Shown piece after piece: positions 8,921 to 19,852 of a stretch of DNA of 64,000 bases. Numbering within the stretch: the stretch's first letter is position 1; each line of letters starts with the position of its first letter. The notes under the pieces are model-generated. The model was not told the origin of the DNA. It searched no databases and saw nothing but the letters and a program-made list of their open reading frames with translations. This DNA is from Mycobacterium ahvazicum (GTDB taxonomy: Bacteria; Actinomycetota; Actinomycetes; Mycobacteriales; Mycobacteriaceae), in the NCBI RefSeq assembly GCF_900176255.2, contig NZ_FXEG02000003.1, positions 248,001-312,000 of the forward strand. The letters are read 5' to 3'. Made by a program: the position numbers and the translations under genes.

Positions 8921-9421
8921 ATGACGCTACCCGTTCAATCACCGATACAGATCGCCTGGGTCACCCAAAATCTGGATGCCACCGAAACGGCTCTCACCGG
9001 CCTGTTAGGCGCCCGGAAGTGGGTGCGGATACCCGACGTGCACTTTGCTCCGGACAGCTGCAGCTACCGCGGCAAGCCGGCCGACTTCGTCGCCCACATC
9101 TCCTTGAGCTATCTCGGCGACATGCAGCTGGAGCTCATAGAACCGGTCAGCGGGGAGAACATCTATAGTGAATTTCTCCGTGACTGCGGGCCGGGTCTGC
9201 ACCACATCTGCATGGCGGCCGAAACCCCCGAGCAATTCGACGCGGCACTGGCCGACGCCGCCAAGCACGGCGCCGAGGTGGTGCAGCAGGGCGTGATGCC
9301 CGGCGGAATCCACTTCGCGTACATCGCAGCGCCGCAGGCAGGTGTGCCGTTCGTGGAGATCGCGTACCTGTCGCCCGAGATGAGGGCGTTCTACGACTAC
9401 ATCAAACAAGAGCAAGGGTGA
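8921..9421 (+). CDS. VOC family (glyoxalase/epimerase-like) metalloprotein
   Basis: 166 residues. Two beta-alpha-beta-beta-beta modules of the vicinal-oxygen-chelate fold are visible: QIAWVTQNLDATETAL at the start, HISLSYLGDMQLELIEPVSG near residue 60 and GPGLHHICMAA near residue 90. The pattern is that of methylmalonyl-CoA epimerase-like VOC proteins, with likely metal ligands in ELIEP and LHHI. It sits 49 bp upstream of the FAD-dependent reductase gene on the same strand, so they may share a pathway, perhaps steroid or lipid-related. Substrate unknown. Confidence 0.8.
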   Translation: MTLPVQSPIQIAWVTQNLDATETALTGLLGARKWVRIPDVHFAPDSCSYRGKPADFVAHISLSYLGDMQLELIEPVSGENIYSEFLRDCGPGLHHICMAAETPEQFDAALADAAKHGAEVVQQGVMPGGIHFAYIAAPQAGVPFVEIAYLSPEMRAFYDYIKQEQG

Positions 9422-9470
9422 GCCGCGCCGGCGACGATGCAGCGCGCAGCAATGAGGAGGAGTGGCGCCA

Positions 9471-10961
9471 ATGAGCACCGAGATTCCAGCAGCCGTCAAG
9501 GCGGACACCGTGACGTCGTGGTCCGACGACGTCGACGTGCTCGTGATCGGCTTTGGCATTGGCGGTGGCTGCGCCGCGGTGAGTGCGGCGGCCGCCGGCG
9601 CGCGGGTGCTGGTCCTGGAGCGCGCCGCGGCGGCGGGCGGAACCTCCTCCATGGCCGGCGGCCACTTCTACCTGGGCGGCGGCACCGCGGTCCAGCAGGC
9701 CACCGGCCAAGAAGACACCCCCGAGGAGATGTACAAGTACCTCGTCGCGGTGTCTCGCGAGCCGGACCTCGACAAGATCCGGGTGTACTCCGACGACAGC
9801 GTCGAGCACTTCAATTGGCTGGAGGATCTGGGCTTCCAGTTCGAACGCAGCTACTACCCGGGCAAGGTCGTCGTCCCACCCGGGACCGAGGGTCTGAGCT
9901 ACACGGGCAACGAAAAAGTGTGGCCCTTCTGCGAGCGGGCCAAGCCCGCACCGCGCGGGCACTCGGTGCCGGTGCCCGGTGAGTTGGGCGGCGCGGCGAT
10001 GGTCATCGACCTCCTGGTCAAGCGCGCCGCCGACGTGGGAGTGCAAGTGCGCTACGAGACCGGGGCGACCAACCTCGTCGTCGACGACAACGGCGCGGTG
10101 GTCGGCGTCGCCTGGAAGCACTTCACCGAAACCGGTGCGATCAAAGCAAAGTCGGTCATCATTGCCGCCGGCGGTTTTGCGATGAACCCGGAGATGGTTG
10201 CCGAGTACACCCCCGCGCTGGCCCAGGAACGGAAAACCAAGCATCACGGCACGGTGGCGCCCTACATCCTGGGCAACCCGAACGACGACGGCCTGGGCAT
10301 CAGGATGGGCGTCTCGGTCGGCGGAGTCGCCAAGAACATGGACGACTTGTTCATCACCGCGGCGGCGTATCCGCCCGCGATTCTGCTGACCGGGTTAATC
10401 GTCAACAAGGACGGCCAGCGCTTCGTCACCGAGGACTCCTACCATTCGCGCACCTCGGCATTCGTTCTCGAGCAACCGGAGCAGACCGCTTATTTGATCG
10501 TCGACGAGGCGCACACCGAGATGCCGGAAATGCCGCTGATCAAATTCCTCGACGGCTACGAGACCATCGCCGAAGTGGAGGACGCGCTGGGCATCCCCAG
10601 CGGCAACCTGGCGGCCACCCTGGACCGCTACAACGAGTTCGCGGCCAAGGGCGAGGATCCGGATTTCCACAAGCAACCGGAATACCTTGCGGCGCAAGAC
10701 AATGGGCCCTGGGCCGTCTTCGATCTGTCGCTGGGCCGGGCCATGTACTCGGGGTTCACGATGGGCGGGCTGGCCACGTCGGTGGACGGTGAGGTGTTGC
10801 GCGAAGACGGCACGCCGGTGCCCGGCCTCTACGCGGTCGCGGCGTGTGCGTCCAACATCGCCCAGGACGGCAAGGGCTACGCCAGCGGCACCCAGCTCGG
10901 CGAGGGCTCGTTCTTCGGTCGCCGCGCCGGAACGCACGCGGCGCACGCCGCGGGCGCATAG
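9471..10961 (+). CDS. FAD-dependent fumarate reductase / 3-ketosteroid dehydrogenase-like flavoprotein (Rv1817-like)
   Basis: 496 residues. The N-terminal FAD site is VIGFGIGGGCAAVSAAAAG (about residues 25-43) followed by LVLERA and GGTSSMAGG, the layout of the FAD_binding_2 family. The C-terminal FAD contact is GLYAVAACASN...GYASGTQLGEGSFFGRRAG. Fumarate reductases and ketosteroid dehydrogenases both have this plan, and residue inspection does not decide between them. AGGAGGAG lies before the ATG at 9471; the GTG at 9462 would sit on top of that site. The final codons are duplicated just downstream. Confidence 0.82.
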   Translation: MSTEIPAAVKADTVTSWSDDVDVLVIGFGIGGGCAAVSAAAAGARVLVLERAAAAGGTSSMAGGHFYLGGGTAVQQATGQEDTPEEMYKYLVAVSREPDLDKIRVYSDDSVEHFNWLEDLGFQFERSYYPGKVVVPPGTEGLSYTGNEKVWPFCERAKPAPRGHSVPVPGELGGAAMVIDLLVKRAADVGVQVRYETGATNLVVDDNGAVVGVAWKHFTETGAIKAKSVIIAAGGFAMNPEMVAEYTPALAQERKTKHHGTVAPYILGNPNDDGLGIRMGVSVGGVAKNMDDLFITAAAYPPAILLTGLIVNKDGQRFVTEDSYHSRTSAFVLEQPEQTAYLIVDEAHTEMPEMPLIKFLDGYETIAEVEDALGIPSGNLAATLDRYNEFAAKGEDPDFHKQPEYLAAQDNGPWAVFDLSLGRAMYSGFTMGGLATSVDGEVLREDGTPVPGLYAVAACASNIAQDGKGYASGTQLGEGSFFGRRAGTHAAHAAGA

Positions 10962-11010
10962 GCGCGTTACGGCACCGCGCCGGAACGCACGCGGCGCACG
11001 CCGCGGGCGC
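10922..11010 (+). repeat. 36-bp direct repeat spanning the 3' end of the flavoprotein gene
   Basis: The segment 10922-10957, which encodes the end of the flavoprotein (...AGTHAAHAAG), is repeated at 10975-11010 after a 17-bp spacer, and both copies are followed by a TAG. The second copy is non-coding and lies between the convergent flavoprotein and bacA genes. It looks like a recent local tandem duplication. Confidence 0.8.
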
Positions 11011-11016
11011 GTAGCA

Positions 11017-12936
11017 CTACACCGTCGCGGGCTCCTGGCCGACCGGTCCGAGCTGCCAACGGCCGCCGCCGAGCAGTTGCAGCTCTTGTTCGTGATGCTG
11101 CTCGACGGTGTGGCGATGGCTGACGCTGACCACGACGCACTCCGGAAGTTCGTTGCGCAGTAGTTGATACAGCGCGAATTCCAGCCCCTCATCGAGCGCG
11201 GAGGTGGCCTCGTCGAGGAAGACGGCGCGCGGCTTGGTGAGCAGAATTCGGGCGAAGGCAACACGCTGCTGCTCACCCGGCGAGAGCACCTTGGCCCAGT
11301 CCTGCTCTTCGTCGAGCCGTTGGATCAGCGGGGCCAGGGCCACCTTCGTCAGCACCTCGTGCAGCTCGCCGTCGCTGATGGATTCCGGCGGATTCGGGTA
11401 GCACACCACGCCGCGCAGACTGCCCAGCGGCACGTATGGCAACTGCGAGAGGAACATGGTCGCGTTGTCGCCGTCCGGGCGGCACAACGTTCCCGAGGCG
11501 TACGGCCACAGTTCGGCCAGACTGCGCAGCAGCGTGGTCTTGCCGGCGCCGGAACGGCCGGTGATCACCAGCGAGTCGCCGGTGTCCAGCTCGACGTCGA
11601 GCGAATCGATCAGCTGATCTCCCGCCGGCGTGCGGACCTCGATTCCGGCCAGCTCGACCGCTTTGTCCTGGCTCGGTTTGACCAGCACCGCGGGCAGCGC
11701 GCGGCCCTGGGCATTGGCGTCGACCAACCCGTGCAACCGGATGATGGCGGCGCGGAACGACGCGAACGCGTCGTAGTTGTTCCGGAAGAAGGACAGCGAG
11801 TCGTGGATGTTGCCGAAAGCCGTTGCCGTCTGTCCCACGTCGCCGAAGTTGATCTTGCCGGCGAACAATCGCGGTGCCTGAATGATCCACGGCAGCGGCA
11901 CAATCGCCTGCGACACCGACCAGTTCCAGCCGTTGAAGATGATGGTCCGGCGGACGAACTTGCGATAGTTGTCGATGATCGGGGTGAAGCGCCGCCATAA
12001 CTGTGACCGCTCCACCCGCTCGCCGCGGTAGAAGCCGACCGCTTCCGCGGCGTCACGCAGCCGCACCAGCGCATACCGGAACGCGGCGTTGAGCTTCTCG
12101 TTGTTGAAGCTGAGCCAAATCAGCGGGCGCCCAAGCCAAAACGCGACGATTGTTGCGATCAGCACATACACCAGCACGGTCCAGAACATGGCCCGCGGCA
12201 ACGTGATACTGAAAAGGGTCAGGTCTCCGGACAGGTTCCACAGGATGGCGGCGAACGAGATCACCGACGCGACCGCGTTGACGGCCCCGAACAGCAGGGT
12301 GCCGCCGGTGCCGTTGGACGGATTGTTCGGAGTGCCACCGGCGTTGGCGGTGAAGATGTCGATATCCTGCTGGATCCGCTGGTCAGGATTGTCAATCGTG
12401 TTGTCGATGAACAGATCTCGGTAATAGGCCTTGCCGTGCAGCCAGTCATCGGTCAGGTGAGCGGTCAGCCAGATGCGCCACGCGATCATGAACCGCTGAG
12501 TGATGTAGATGTCGAGCATGAATCGGACGACGTAGAGAGTGGCCAGTATGCTGAAAATCCACAGCGACATGTAAAAGCCGTGAATACCAGACTGTTTGAC
12601 GGTGTCATCGCCGGCGGCCATGCCCTGGACCGCGATCTGAACCGACGTGTACAGGTCGTTGCCCTGGTAACTGAGCAGCACCGTCAGCCGTACCGCAAGC
12701 AGCACCGACAGCAGCAGCACCCCGAGTACCAGCCACACCCTGACACTGGCCGGGCCGACGAAATACCCGCGGGTGATCCGCCAGAACTGGCGGCCCCACG
12801 GTGTGAAGAACCTGAACGCTGCCAGCACGACGATCAGACACACAGCGCCGATCGCCCAGGCGATGGCGACCCATTGCAACGAGTCCACAAGTGCCGACGA
12901 CCAGTTGATGGATGGCTTGAATAGCGTGGGACCCAA
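11017..12936 (-). CDS. bacA: BacA/Rv1819c-type ABC transporter (SbmA-like membrane domain fused to ATPase)
   Basis: 639 residues, the same length as M. tuberculosis Rv1819c. The N-terminal half has six or so membrane segments with the SbmA/BacA-like [18 protein letters not shown] segment near residue 33. The C-terminal ATPase has Walker [12 protein letters not shown], signature [15 protein letters not shown] and Walker [13 protein letters not shown]. The family member of M. tuberculosis imports hydrophilic compounds including cobalamin and bleomycin-like peptides. The start is taken as TTG at 12936, with AAGGAG ten bases upstream and the family N-terminus [11 protein letters not shown]; the frame stays open further upstream without resemblance. 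It is divergent from ilvG, with 94 bp between them. Confidence 0.92.
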   Translation of the reverse strand: MGPTLFKPSINWSSALVDSLQWVAIAWAIGAVCLIVVLAAFRFFTPWGRQFWRITRGYFVGPASVRVWLVLGVLLLSVLLAVRLTVLLSYQGNDLYTSVQIAVQGMAAGDDTVKQSGIHGFYMSLWIFSILATLYVVRFMLDIYITQRFMIAWRIWLTAHLTDDWLHGKAYYRDLFIDNTIDNPDQRIQQDIDIFTANAGGTPNNPSNGTGGTLLFGAVNAVASVISFAAILWNLSGDLTLFSITLPRAMFWTVLVYVLIATIVAFWLGRPLIWLSFNNEKLNAAFRYALVRLRDAAEAVGFYRGERVERSQLWRRFTPIIDNYRKFVRRTIIFNGWNWSVSQAIVPLPWIIQAPRLFAGKINFGDVGQTATAFGNIHDSLSFFRNNYDAFASFRAAIIRLHGLVDANAQGRALPAVLVKPSQDKAVELAGIEVRTPAGDQLIDSLDVELDTGDSLVITGRSGAGKTTLLRSLAELWPYASGTLCRPDGDNATMFLSQLPYVPLGSLRGVVCYPNPPESISDGELHEVLTKVALAPLIQRLDEEQDWAKVLSPGEQQRVAFARILLTKPRAVFLDEATSALDEGLEFALYQLLRNELPECVVVSVSHRHTVEQHHEQELQLLGGGRWQLGPVGQEPATV

Positions 12937-13030
12937 CTTCGACGTCTCCTTGCTATCGAGGCATCTCGAGGAGCCTCGTGGCGAATGCTTCCCCGCGAAG
13001 GTACCCGAGACCGGCCGATAGGCTGCCAGC

Positions 13031-14671
13031 ATGAGCATCGACGCTCCGTCCAGCCAGATTGTCCATGCCGGCCGGTTGATCGCCCGGCGCCTGCGGGCCA
13101 GCGGTGTCGACACCGTCTTCACGTTGTCGGGCGGCCACCTGTTCTCCATGTACGACGGCTGCCGCGACGAGGACATTCGACTCGTCGACACCCGCCACGA
13201 ACAGACCGCGGCGTTCGCCGCCGAGGGTTGGTCGAAGGTGACCAGGGTGCCGGGCGTGGCCGCGCTGACCGCGGGCCCCGGCGTCACCAACGGCATGAGC
13301 GCGATGGCGGCCGCGCAGCAAAACCAGTCGCCGCTGGTGGTGCTCGGCGGACGGGCACCCGCGCAGCGCTGGGGCATGGGCTCGCTACAGGAGATCGACC
13401 ACCTGCCGTTTGTGGCACCGCTGGCGCGCTTTGCGGCTACCGCGCAGTCCGCCGCCGACGCGGGCCGACTGGTCGACGAGGCGCTGCGGGCCGCCGTCGG
13501 CGCGCCGTCAGGAGTCGGATTCGTCGACTTTCCGATGGATCACGTGTTCGCCGTCGCCGAGGACGACGGCCGCCCCGGCGCGCTCACCGTGCCACCACCG
13601 CCGCAAGCTCCGGATGGCAACGCGCTGGATCGCGCCGCGCAGCTGCTGGCGGGGGCGCGGCGGCCGGTGATCATGGCGGGCACCAACGTGGGGTGGGGAC
13701 ACGCCGAGGCGGCGCTGCTTCGGCTGGCCGAGGAGCGCGGGATCCCGGTGCTGATGAACGGGATGGCCCGCGGCGTCGTGCCCGCCGATCACCCGCTGGC
13801 GTTCTCGCGGGCACGTGCCAAAGCGCTGGGCGAGGCGGACGTCGCGCTGGTCGTCGGGGTGCCGATGGACTTCCGGCTCGGCTTCGGCAAGGTGTTCGGA
13901 CCGGAAACCCAGCTCGTCGTCGCGGATCGGGCCGAACCCGACCGGGAGCATCCGCGGCCGATCGCGGCGGGCCTGTACGGCGACCTGACGGGCATTCTCT
14001 CGGCGTTGTCCGGGAGCGCAGGTGATCACGACGACTGGATCGCGTCGCTGCGGTCGGCCGAGACCGCCGCCCGTGATCAGGAGACCGCCGATCTGGGCGA
14101 CGACCGAATCCCGCTGCACCCGATGCGCGTGTACGCCGAATTGGCGCCGATGCTGGACCGCGACGCGATCGTGGTCATCGATGCCGGCGACTTCGGCTCC
14201 TACGCCGGCCGGATGATCGACAGTTATCTGCCCGGCTGCTGGCTGGACAGCGGCCCGTTCGGCTGCCTGGGTTCGGGCCCCGGCTACGCCCTGGCCGCCA
14301 AACTGGCCCATCCCGAGCGTCAGGTCGTGCTGCTGCAGGGCGACGGCGCCTTCGGCTTCAGCGGCATGGAGTGGGACACCCTGGTGCGCCATCAGGTTCC
14401 GGTCGTATCGGTGATCGGCAACAACGGAATCTGGGCGCTGGAAAAGCACCCGATGGAGGCGATCTACGGCTACTCCGTGGTGGCGGAGCTGCGTCCGGGC
14501 ACCCGCTACGACGAGGTGGTGCGCGCCCTGGGCGGCCACGGCGAGCTGGTCGCGGCGCCCGTCGAGCTGCGTCCCGCGCTGGAGCGCTCGTTTGCCAGCG
14601 GCCTGCCCGCGGTCGTCAACGTGCTCACCGACCCGAGCATCGCCTATCCGCGCCGAAGCAACCTGGCCTGA
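13031..14671 (+). CDS. ilvG: acetolactate synthase-like thiamine diphosphate enzyme
   Basis: 546 residues (M. tuberculosis IlvG 547). The N-terminal ThDP domain has the catalytic-glutamate region [13 protein letters not shown] near residue 57, a middle domain follows with [12 protein letters not shown], and the C-terminal ThDP-binding motif [15 protein letters not shown]...IGNN lies near residue 437. It would condense pyruvate-derived units in branched-chain amino acid synthesis, but paralogues of this group in mycobacteria may instead be oxalyl-CoA decarboxylase or benzaldehyde lyase-like enzymes. No small regulatory subunit gene is adjacent, which is compatible with a stand-alone ThDP enzyme. 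Confidence 0.85.
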   Translation: MSIDAPSSQIVHAGRLIARRLRASGVDTVFTLSGGHLFSMYDGCRDEDIRLVDTRHEQTAAFAAEGWSKVTRVPGVAALTAGPGVTNGMSAMAAAQQNQSPLVVLGGRAPAQRWGMGSLQEIDHLPFVAPLARFAATAQSAADAGRLVDEALRAAVGAPSGVGFVDFPMDHVFAVAEDDGRPGALTVPPPPQAPDGNALDRAAQLLAGARRPVIMAGTNVGWGHAEAALLRLAEERGIPVLMNGMARGVVPADHPLAFSRARAKALGEADVALVVGVPMDFRLGFGKVFGPETQLVVADRAEPDREHPRPIAAGLYGDLTGILSALSGSAGDHDDWIASLRSAETAARDQETADLGDDRIPLHPMRVYAELAPMLDRDAIVVIDAGDFGSYAGRMIDSYLPGCWLDSGPFGCLGSGPGYALAAKLAHPERQVVLLQGDGAFGFSGMEWDTLVRHQVPVVSVIGNNGIWALEKHPMEAIYGYSVVAELRPGTRYDEVVRALGGHGELVAAPVELRPALERSFASGLPAVVNVLTDPSIAYPRRSNLA

Positions 14672-14706
14672 CGGGGTCAGCGCAGCTCACCGCGTACCGT
14701 TGACCT

Positions 14707-17031
14707 GTGCCAAAGACCATCCGCACCCAACCGGGCCGCCTGAGCAGCAGATTCTGGAAGCTACTCGGCGCCAGTACGGAAAAGAACCGCTCGCGCTCGC
14801 TCTCGCAGGTCAGCGACTCCTCGGAATACGACGAGAAGGCAGCCGACCTCTCCGACGAGAAACTGCGCAAGGCGACCGGGTTGCTCAACCTCGACGATCT
14901 CGCGGACTCCGACGACATCTCGCAGTTCCTGGCGATCGCGCGGGAGGCCGCGGAGCGGTCAACGGGTTTGCGGCCCTTCGACGTTCAGCTGCTGGGTGCG
15001 CTGCGCATGCTCGACGGCGACGTGATCGAGATGGCGACCGGCGAGGGCAAGACCCTGGCCGGCGCGATCGCGGCCGCCGGATACGCGATCGCCGGCCGGC
15101 ACGTCCATGTGGTGACCATCAACGACTACCTGGCCCGCCGGGACGCGGAATGGATGGGCCCGCTGCTCGAGGCGATGGGTCTGACGGTGGGCTGGATCAC
15201 CGCGGAGTCGACGAGCGAGGAACGCCGCGCCGCCTACGACTGCGACGTCACCTACGCCTCGGTCAACGAGATCGGCTTCGACGTCCTGCGGGATCAGCTG
15301 GTGACCGACGTCGACGACCTGGTGTCGCCGAATCCCGATGTGGCCCTAATCGATGAGGCCGATTCCGTGCTGGTCGACGAGGCGCTGGTGCCGTTGGTGC
15401 TGGCCGGCACCACGCACCGGGAAACGCCGCGGCTCGAGATCATCAAACTGGTCGGCGAGCTCGCCCCGGAGATCGATTACGACACCGACTCCGACAGCCG
15501 CAACGTACACCTCACCGATGTCGGCGCACGCAAGGTCGAAAAGGCGCTCGGCGGCATCGACCTCTACTCCGAGGAGCACGTCGCCACCACCCTGACCGAG
15601 GTGAACGTGGCGCTGCACGCCCACGTGCTGTTGCAGCGCGACGTGCATTACATCGTCCGCGACGATGCGGTGCACCTGATCAACGCCTCGCGTGGCCGCA
15701 TCGCGCAACTGCAGCGCTGGCCGGACGGCCTGCAGGCCGCCGTCGAGGCGAAGGAGGGCATCGAGACCACCGAGACCGGCGAGGTGCTCGACACCATCAC
15801 GGTGCAGGCGCTGATCAACCGCTACACGACGGTGTGCGGAATGACCGGGACCGCGCTGGCCGCCGGGGAGCAGCTGCGTCAGTTCTACAAGCTTGGTGTG
15901 TCACCAATCCCGCCGAATACTCCCAACATTCGCGAGGACGAGACCGACCGGGTCTACATCACCGCCGCGGCCAAGAACGACGCGATCGTCGAGCACATCG
16001 CCCAGGTGCACGAGACCGGACAGCCGGTGCTGGTCGGCACCCGCGATGTGGCCGAGTCCGAGGAGCTGCACGAGCGCCTGGTCCGCCGCGGGGTGGCGGC
16101 GGTGGTGCTCAACGCCAAGAACGACGCCGAGGAGGCTCAGGTGATCGCCGAGGCCGGCAAGTACGGCGTCGTCACGGTGTCCACCCAAATGGCCGGGCGC
16201 GGAACCGATATCCGCCTCGGCGGATCAGACGAAGCCGACCACGACCGGGTCGCCGAGCTGGGCGGGCTGCACGTGGTCGGCACCGGCCGCCACCACACCG
16301 AGCGGCTGGACAACCAGCTGCGCGGCCGGGCCGGACGTCAGGGCGACCCCGGTTCGTCGGTGTTCTTCTCCAGCTGGGAGGACGACGTCGTCGCGGCCAA
16401 CCTCGACCGCAACAAGCTGCCGGAGCAGACCGACGAGGACGGCCGGATCGTCAGCCCCAAGGCAGCCGGGTTGCTCGACCACGCCCAGCGCGTCGCGGAG
16501 GGCCGCATGCTCGACGTGCACGCGAACACGTGGCGATACAACCAACTGACCGCCCAGCAGCGCGCCATCATCGTGGATCGTCGAAACACGTTGCTGCGCA
16601 CCGCAACCGCGCGCGAAGAGTTGGCCGAGCTGGCGCCGAAGCGGTACGAGGAGCTGTCCGAGCAGATCTCGGAAGAACGCCTGGAGACCATCTGCCGGCA
16701 GATCATGCTCTACCACCTGGACCGCGGCTGGGCCGACCACCTGGCGTTCCTGGCCGACATCCGCGAGAGCATCCACCTGCGCGCGCTGGGCCGGCAGAAC
16801 CCGCTCGACGAATTCCACCGGATGGCCGTCGACGCGTTCGCGTCGCTGGCCGCCGACGCGATCGAGGCGGCTCAGCAGACGTTCGAAACCGCCAACATCC
16901 TCGAGAAGGAGCCCGGCCTGGATCTGTCCAAGCTGGCGCGACCGACGTCGACGTGGACCTACATGGTCAACGACAACCCGCTGTCCGACGACACGCTGTC
17001 CACGCTGAGCCTGCCCGGGGTATTCCGCTAA
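14707..17031 (+). CDS. secA2: accessory preprotein translocase ATPase SecA2
   Basis: 774 residues. Walker A ATGEGKTL near residue 112, DEAD-box LIDEADSVL near residue 214, the preprotein-crosslinking region and NBD2 motifs [13 protein letters not shown] and [15 protein letters not shown] are all present. It lacks the long C-terminal zinc-binding linker of SecA1, as SecA2 proteins do. SecA2 powers export of a small set of proteins, including some without signal peptides, and is needed for virulence in pathogenic mycobacteria. The GTG at 14707 is used; the M. tuberculosis annotation has a longer N-terminus. It lies 35 bp after ilvG and 51 bp before pgsA2. Confidence 0.95.
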   Translation: MPKTIRTQPGRLSSRFWKLLGASTEKNRSRSLSQVSDSSEYDEKAADLSDEKLRKATGLLNLDDLADSDDISQFLAIAREAAERSTGLRPFDVQLLGALRMLDGDVIEMATGEGKTLAGAIAAAGYAIAGRHVHVVTINDYLARRDAEWMGPLLEAMGLTVGWITAESTSEERRAAYDCDVTYASVNEIGFDVLRDQLVTDVDDLVSPNPDVALIDEADSVLVDEALVPLVLAGTTHRETPRLEIIKLVGELAPEIDYDTDSDSRNVHLTDVGARKVEKALGGIDLYSEEHVATTLTEVNVALHAHVLLQRDVHYIVRDDAVHLINASRGRIAQLQRWPDGLQAAVEAKEGIETTETGEVLDTITVQALINRYTTVCGMTGTALAAGEQLRQFYKLGVSPIPPNTPNIREDETDRVYITAAAKNDAIVEHIAQVHETGQPVLVGTRDVAESEELHERLVRRGVAAVVLNAKNDAEEAQVIAEAGKYGVVTVSTQMAGRGTDIRLGGSDEADHDRVAELGGLHVVGTGRHHTERLDNQLRGRAGRQGDPGSSVFFSSWEDDVVAANLDRNKLPEQTDEDGRIVSPKAAGLLDHAQRVAEGRMLDVHANTWRYNQLTAQQRAIIVDRRNTLLRTATAREELAELAPKRYEELSEQISEERLETICRQIMLYHLDRGWADHLAFLADIRESIHLRALGRQNPLDEFHRMAVDAFASLAADAIEAAQQTFETANILEKEPGLDLSKLARPTSTWTYMVNDNPLSDDTLSTLSLPGVFR

Positions 17032-17082
17032 ACGGCGTCGCGCGGCTCGTCCCGCGGTGCGGACCACTTTGTCACCGAGCTA

Positions 17083-17715
17083 ATGTCACGCCTCATGGAG
17101 CCGGTTCCGCCAGACCGGGTGCTGACAGTGCCCAACCTGTTGAGCGCGCTGCGCCTGGTCCTCATCCCGGTGTTCATCTACCTGCTGTTGGTCGCACACG
17201 CCCACGGCTGGGCGGTGGCGATCCTGATGTTCAGCGGCGCCTCCGATTGGGCCGACGGCAAGATCGCCCGCTCGCTGAATCAGTCGTCGCGACTGGGCGT
17301 GCTGCTGGACCCGGCGGTCGATCGGCTCTACATGGTGACCGTTCCCGTCGTGCTGGCGATCAGCGGCATTGTGCCGTGGTGGTTCGTGATCACCCTGATC
17401 GTGCGTGACGCACTGCTGGCGGCGACGCTGCCGCTGCTGCGCAGTCGCGGATTGACGGCGCTGCCGGTGACCTACTTCGGCAAGGCCGCGACATTCGCCT
17501 TGATGTCCGGCTTCCCGCTCGTGCTGCTGGGCACCTGGGACACGTTGTGGAGCCGGGTGATCGGCGCCTGCGGTTGGGGCTTTCTGATCTGGGGTATGTA
17601 CGCCTACCTGTGGTCATTCGTCCTGTACGCGGTGCAGATGGTCCTGGTGATGCGACGAATGCCCAAGGTCACCCATCACGCGGCGACCGCCCGCAAAGCG
17701 GGTGAGCATGGCTGA
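17083..17715 (+). CDS. pgsA2: CDP-alcohol phosphatidyltransferase PgsA2
   Basis: 210 residues with five or six hydrophobic segments. The complete CDP-alcohol transferase motif is present near residue 60: D-W-A-D-G-K-I-A-R, eight residues, G, then D-P-A-V-D, which gives the metal and CDP-diacylglycerol site. The family makes phospholipids such as phosphatidylglycerophosphate, cardiolipin or phosphatidylinositol phosphate in the membrane; which one this paralogue makes is not shown by the sequence. A start at 17095 (MEPV) matches the M. tuberculosis N-terminus better and is a real alternative. The 3' end overlaps the next gene. Confidence 0.88.
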   Translation: MSRLMEPVPPDRVLTVPNLLSALRLVLIPVFIYLLLVAHAHGWAVAILMFSGASDWADGKIARSLNQSSRLGVLLDPAVDRLYMVTVPVVLAISGIVPWWFVITLIVRDALLAATLPLLRSRGLTALPVTYFGKAATFALMSGFPLVLLGTWDTLWSRVIGACGWGFLIWGMYAYLWSFVLYAVQMVLVMRRMPKVTHHAATARKAGEHG

Positions 17716-18622
17716 ACCGGATCGCCTGCTCGGCGGCTACGACCCCAACGCGGGCCGCAGCGCGCACGCCGCCGCGCGCCCCACACTGATTCCGGTGCCC
17801 TCGCTGTTGCGCGCGCTGCTGTCGGAGCATCTGGATCCCGGATACGCCGCGGCAGCGCAGCGGCGCGCCGCTGCGGGCGCACCGCAGCGTGGTCGCACCC
17901 GCTGGTTCTGGCAAGCCCTGGCGGCAATGCTCGTCGCCACGGTCTTCGCCGCCGCGGTCGCGCAAGCCCGTTCGGTCGAGCCGGGTGTGCGCACCGCTCA
18001 GCAGCTGCTGGCGCGCAGCGTGCGATCGACGGAAGAATCCGACACGAAATTGGCTCAGCAGCGCAGCATGCTGTCGCGCAAGGTCTACGACGTGCAACGG
18101 CTCGCGCTGGCCGACGACGCCGAGGGCCAGCGCCTGCTGAGCCGGCTGGACAGTCTCAGCCTGGCGGCGGCCAGCACAGCGATCATCGGTCCCGGCCTGA
18201 CCGTGAAAGTGACCGATCCCGGTGCCAGCCCGAACCTTTCCGACGTGTCCAAGCAGCGCGTGAACGGGAGCCGGCAAATCATCCTCGACCGCGACCTGCA
18301 ACTCGTGGTCAATTCGTTGTGGGCCAGTGGCGCCGAGGCGATCTCGGTCGGTGGGGTACGCATCGGGCCGAATGTGACGATCCGCCAGGCCGGGGGAGCG
18401 ATCCTGGTCGACAACAACCCCACCAGCAGCCCGTACACGATCCTCGCGGTCGGGCCGCCGAACGGGATGCGGGACGTCTTCGAGAACAGCCCCGGTTTGC
18501 AGCGCCTCAGGCTGCTGGAGGTCTCCTACGGTGTCGGCATCACCGTCGACGTCTCCGACGGTCTCTCGCTGCCGGCCGGATCGGTCCGGGAAGTCAAGTT
18601 CGCCAAGCAGATTGGGCCCTAG
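17708..18622 (+). CDS. DUF881 family membrane-anchored protein (Rv1823-like)
   Basis: 304 residues. A short cytoplasmic part is followed by one transmembrane helix near residues 65-87, a predicted coiled-coil (residues about 90-145) and a DUF881 domain starting near [15 protein letters not shown]881 proteins are actinobacterial, and in some genera lie close to cell-division genes; the role is not known. The start may be the GTG at 17702 or the ATG at 17708, both inside the end of pgsA2, which points to translational coupling. It forms a three-gene unit with the sbp-like gene and the second DUF881 gene. Confidence 0.85.
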   Translation: MAEPDRLLGGYDPNAGRSAHAAARPTLIPVPSLLRALLSEHLDPGYAAAAQRRAAAGAPQRGRTRWFWQALAAMLVATVFAAAVAQARSVEPGVRTAQQLLARSVRSTEESDTKLAQQRSMLSRKVYDVQRLALADDAEGQRLLSRLDSLSLAAASTAIIGPGLTVKVTDPGASPNLSDVSKQRVNGSRQIILDRDLQLVVNSLWASGAEAISVGGVRIGPNVTIRQAGGAILVDNNPTSSPYTILAVGPPNGMRDVFENSPGLQRLRLLEVSYGVGITVDVSDGLSLPAGSVREVKFAKQIGP

Positions 18623-18638
18623 TGAGAAAAGTCCTCGC

Positions 18639-18971
18639 ATGATCGGTATCGCGGCGCTTGTGGTCGGCATCGTGTTGGGCCTGGTTTTCCACCCCGCCGT
18701 GCCCGAGGTCGTCCAGCCGTATCTGCCCATCGCGGTGGTCGCTGCGCTCGACGCGGTCTTCGGCGGGCTGCGGGCCTACCTCGAGCGGATCTTCGACTCC
18801 AAAGTCTTCGTGATTTCGTTCGTGTTCAACGTCTTTGTCGCTGCGCTGATCGTCTACGTCGGCGATCAGTTGGGCGTGGGCACGCAGTTGTCCACGGCCA
18901 TCATCGTCGTGCTGGGCATCCGGATCTTCGGCAATGCCGCCGCGTTGCGGCGCAGGCTGTTCGGGGCGTAA
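18639..18971 (+). CDS. small basic protein family (DUF1290/sbp) integral membrane protein
   Basis: 110 residues with three hydrophobic helices: residues about 1-20, 50-70 and 78-98. The segment AALDAVFGGLRAYLE and the end GIRIFGNAAALRRRLF are the family core. In actinobacteria it is consistently flanked by DUF881 genes, as here, in a fixed trio next to pgsA. Function unknown. No upstream in-frame start is available before the ATG at 18639. It ends 5 bp before the next gene. Confidence 0.85.
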   Translation: MIGIAALVVGIVLGLVFHPAVPEVVQPYLPIAVVAALDAVFGGLRAYLERIFDSKVFVISFVFNVFVAALIVYVGDQLGVGTQLSTAIIVVLGIRIFGNAAALRRRLFGA

Positions 18972-18976
18972 CGGGA

Positions 18977-19828
18977 ATGAGCCAGGATCCGCCCGACGGC
19001 GTGGCCGACGAAAGTCGGGACGCGCCAACCCGACACGACGATCCGAGGCCCGGGGCCGACGATGCCGCACAGCATGGTCGTCACGAATTACCGGCGCACA
19101 GCCCGCGCCCCGAGATCGGCGCGGTCGGGCGGACCGGGCGATCGCGGCTGATGTTCGGAACGCTGGCGGTCCTGCTCTGTCTGCTGCTGGGAGTCGCGAT
19201 CGTCACCCAGGTCCGCCAGACCCGGTCGGGCGACTCGCTGGACACCGCGCGTCCGGCGGATCTGCTGGTGCTGCTTGATTCGTTGCGGCAGCGCGAGGGC
19301 ACGCTGAACGGCGAGGTCAACGAGCTGCAGAACACGCTGAATTCGTTGCAGGCGTCCGGCAACACCGATCAGGCCGCGATCCAAAGCGCGCAGGCCCGGT
19401 TGGCCGCGCTGTCCATCCTGGTGGGCGCGGTCGGCGCGACCGGGCCCGGCGTCACCATCACGATCGATGATCCCGGACCGGGGATATCTCCGGAAGTAAT
19501 GCTCGACGTGATCAATGAGTTGCGCGCCGCCGGAGCCGAGGCGATCGAGGTCAACGGCGGACATCAGTCGGTGCGGGTCGGTGTCGACACCTGGGTGGTC
19601 GGCACGCCCGGTGCGCTGACCATCGACACCAAGGCGCTGTCGCCGCCGTATTCGATTCTGGCGATTGGCGATCCGCCCACGCTGGCGGCGGCGATGAACA
19701 TTCCCGGCGGTGCCGAGGACAGCATCAAGCGAGTCGGCGGAAAGATGTCCGTGCAGCAGGGCGACCGCATCGACGTGACCACCTTGCGACAACCAAAACC
19801 GCACCAATACGCTCAGCCCGTCAAGTGA
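18977..19828 (+). CDS. DUF881 family membrane-anchored protein (Rv1825-like)
   Basis: 283 residues. A polar N-terminus of about 55 residues is followed by one transmembrane helix (LMFGTLAVLLCLLLGVAIV, near residues 59-77), a coiled-coil region with QREGTLNGEVNELQNTLNSL and a DUF881 domain starting near GPGVTITIDDPG. It is a paralogue of the DUF881 gene two positions upstream and probably forms an envelope complex with it and the sbp-like protein. This is inferred from conserved neighbourhood only. The ATG at 18977 follows GGGAATG directly, so the ribosome site is weak. Confidence 0.85.
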   Translation: MSQDPPDGVADESRDAPTRHDDPRPGADDAAQHGRHELPAHSPRPEIGAVGRTGRSRLMFGTLAVLLCLLLGVAIVTQVRQTRSGDSLDTARPADLLVLLDSLRQREGTLNGEVNELQNTLNSLQASGNTDQAAIQSAQARLAALSILVGAVGATGPGVTITIDDPGPGISPEVMLDVINELRAAGAEAIEVNGGHQSVRVGVDTWVVGTPGALTIDTKALSPPYSILAIGDPPTLAAAMNIPGGAEDSIKRVGGKMSVQQGDRIDVTTLRQPKPHQYAQPVK

Positions 19829-19852
19829 GACGCCGAATAGAACAGGACTGCC

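Noticed and set aside
15834..17408. Long plus-strand frame across the secA2 3' end and pgsA2
   Set aside because: It is an alternative frame of secA2, Arg/Gly/Pro-rich and without motifs, while secA2 matches its family throughout.
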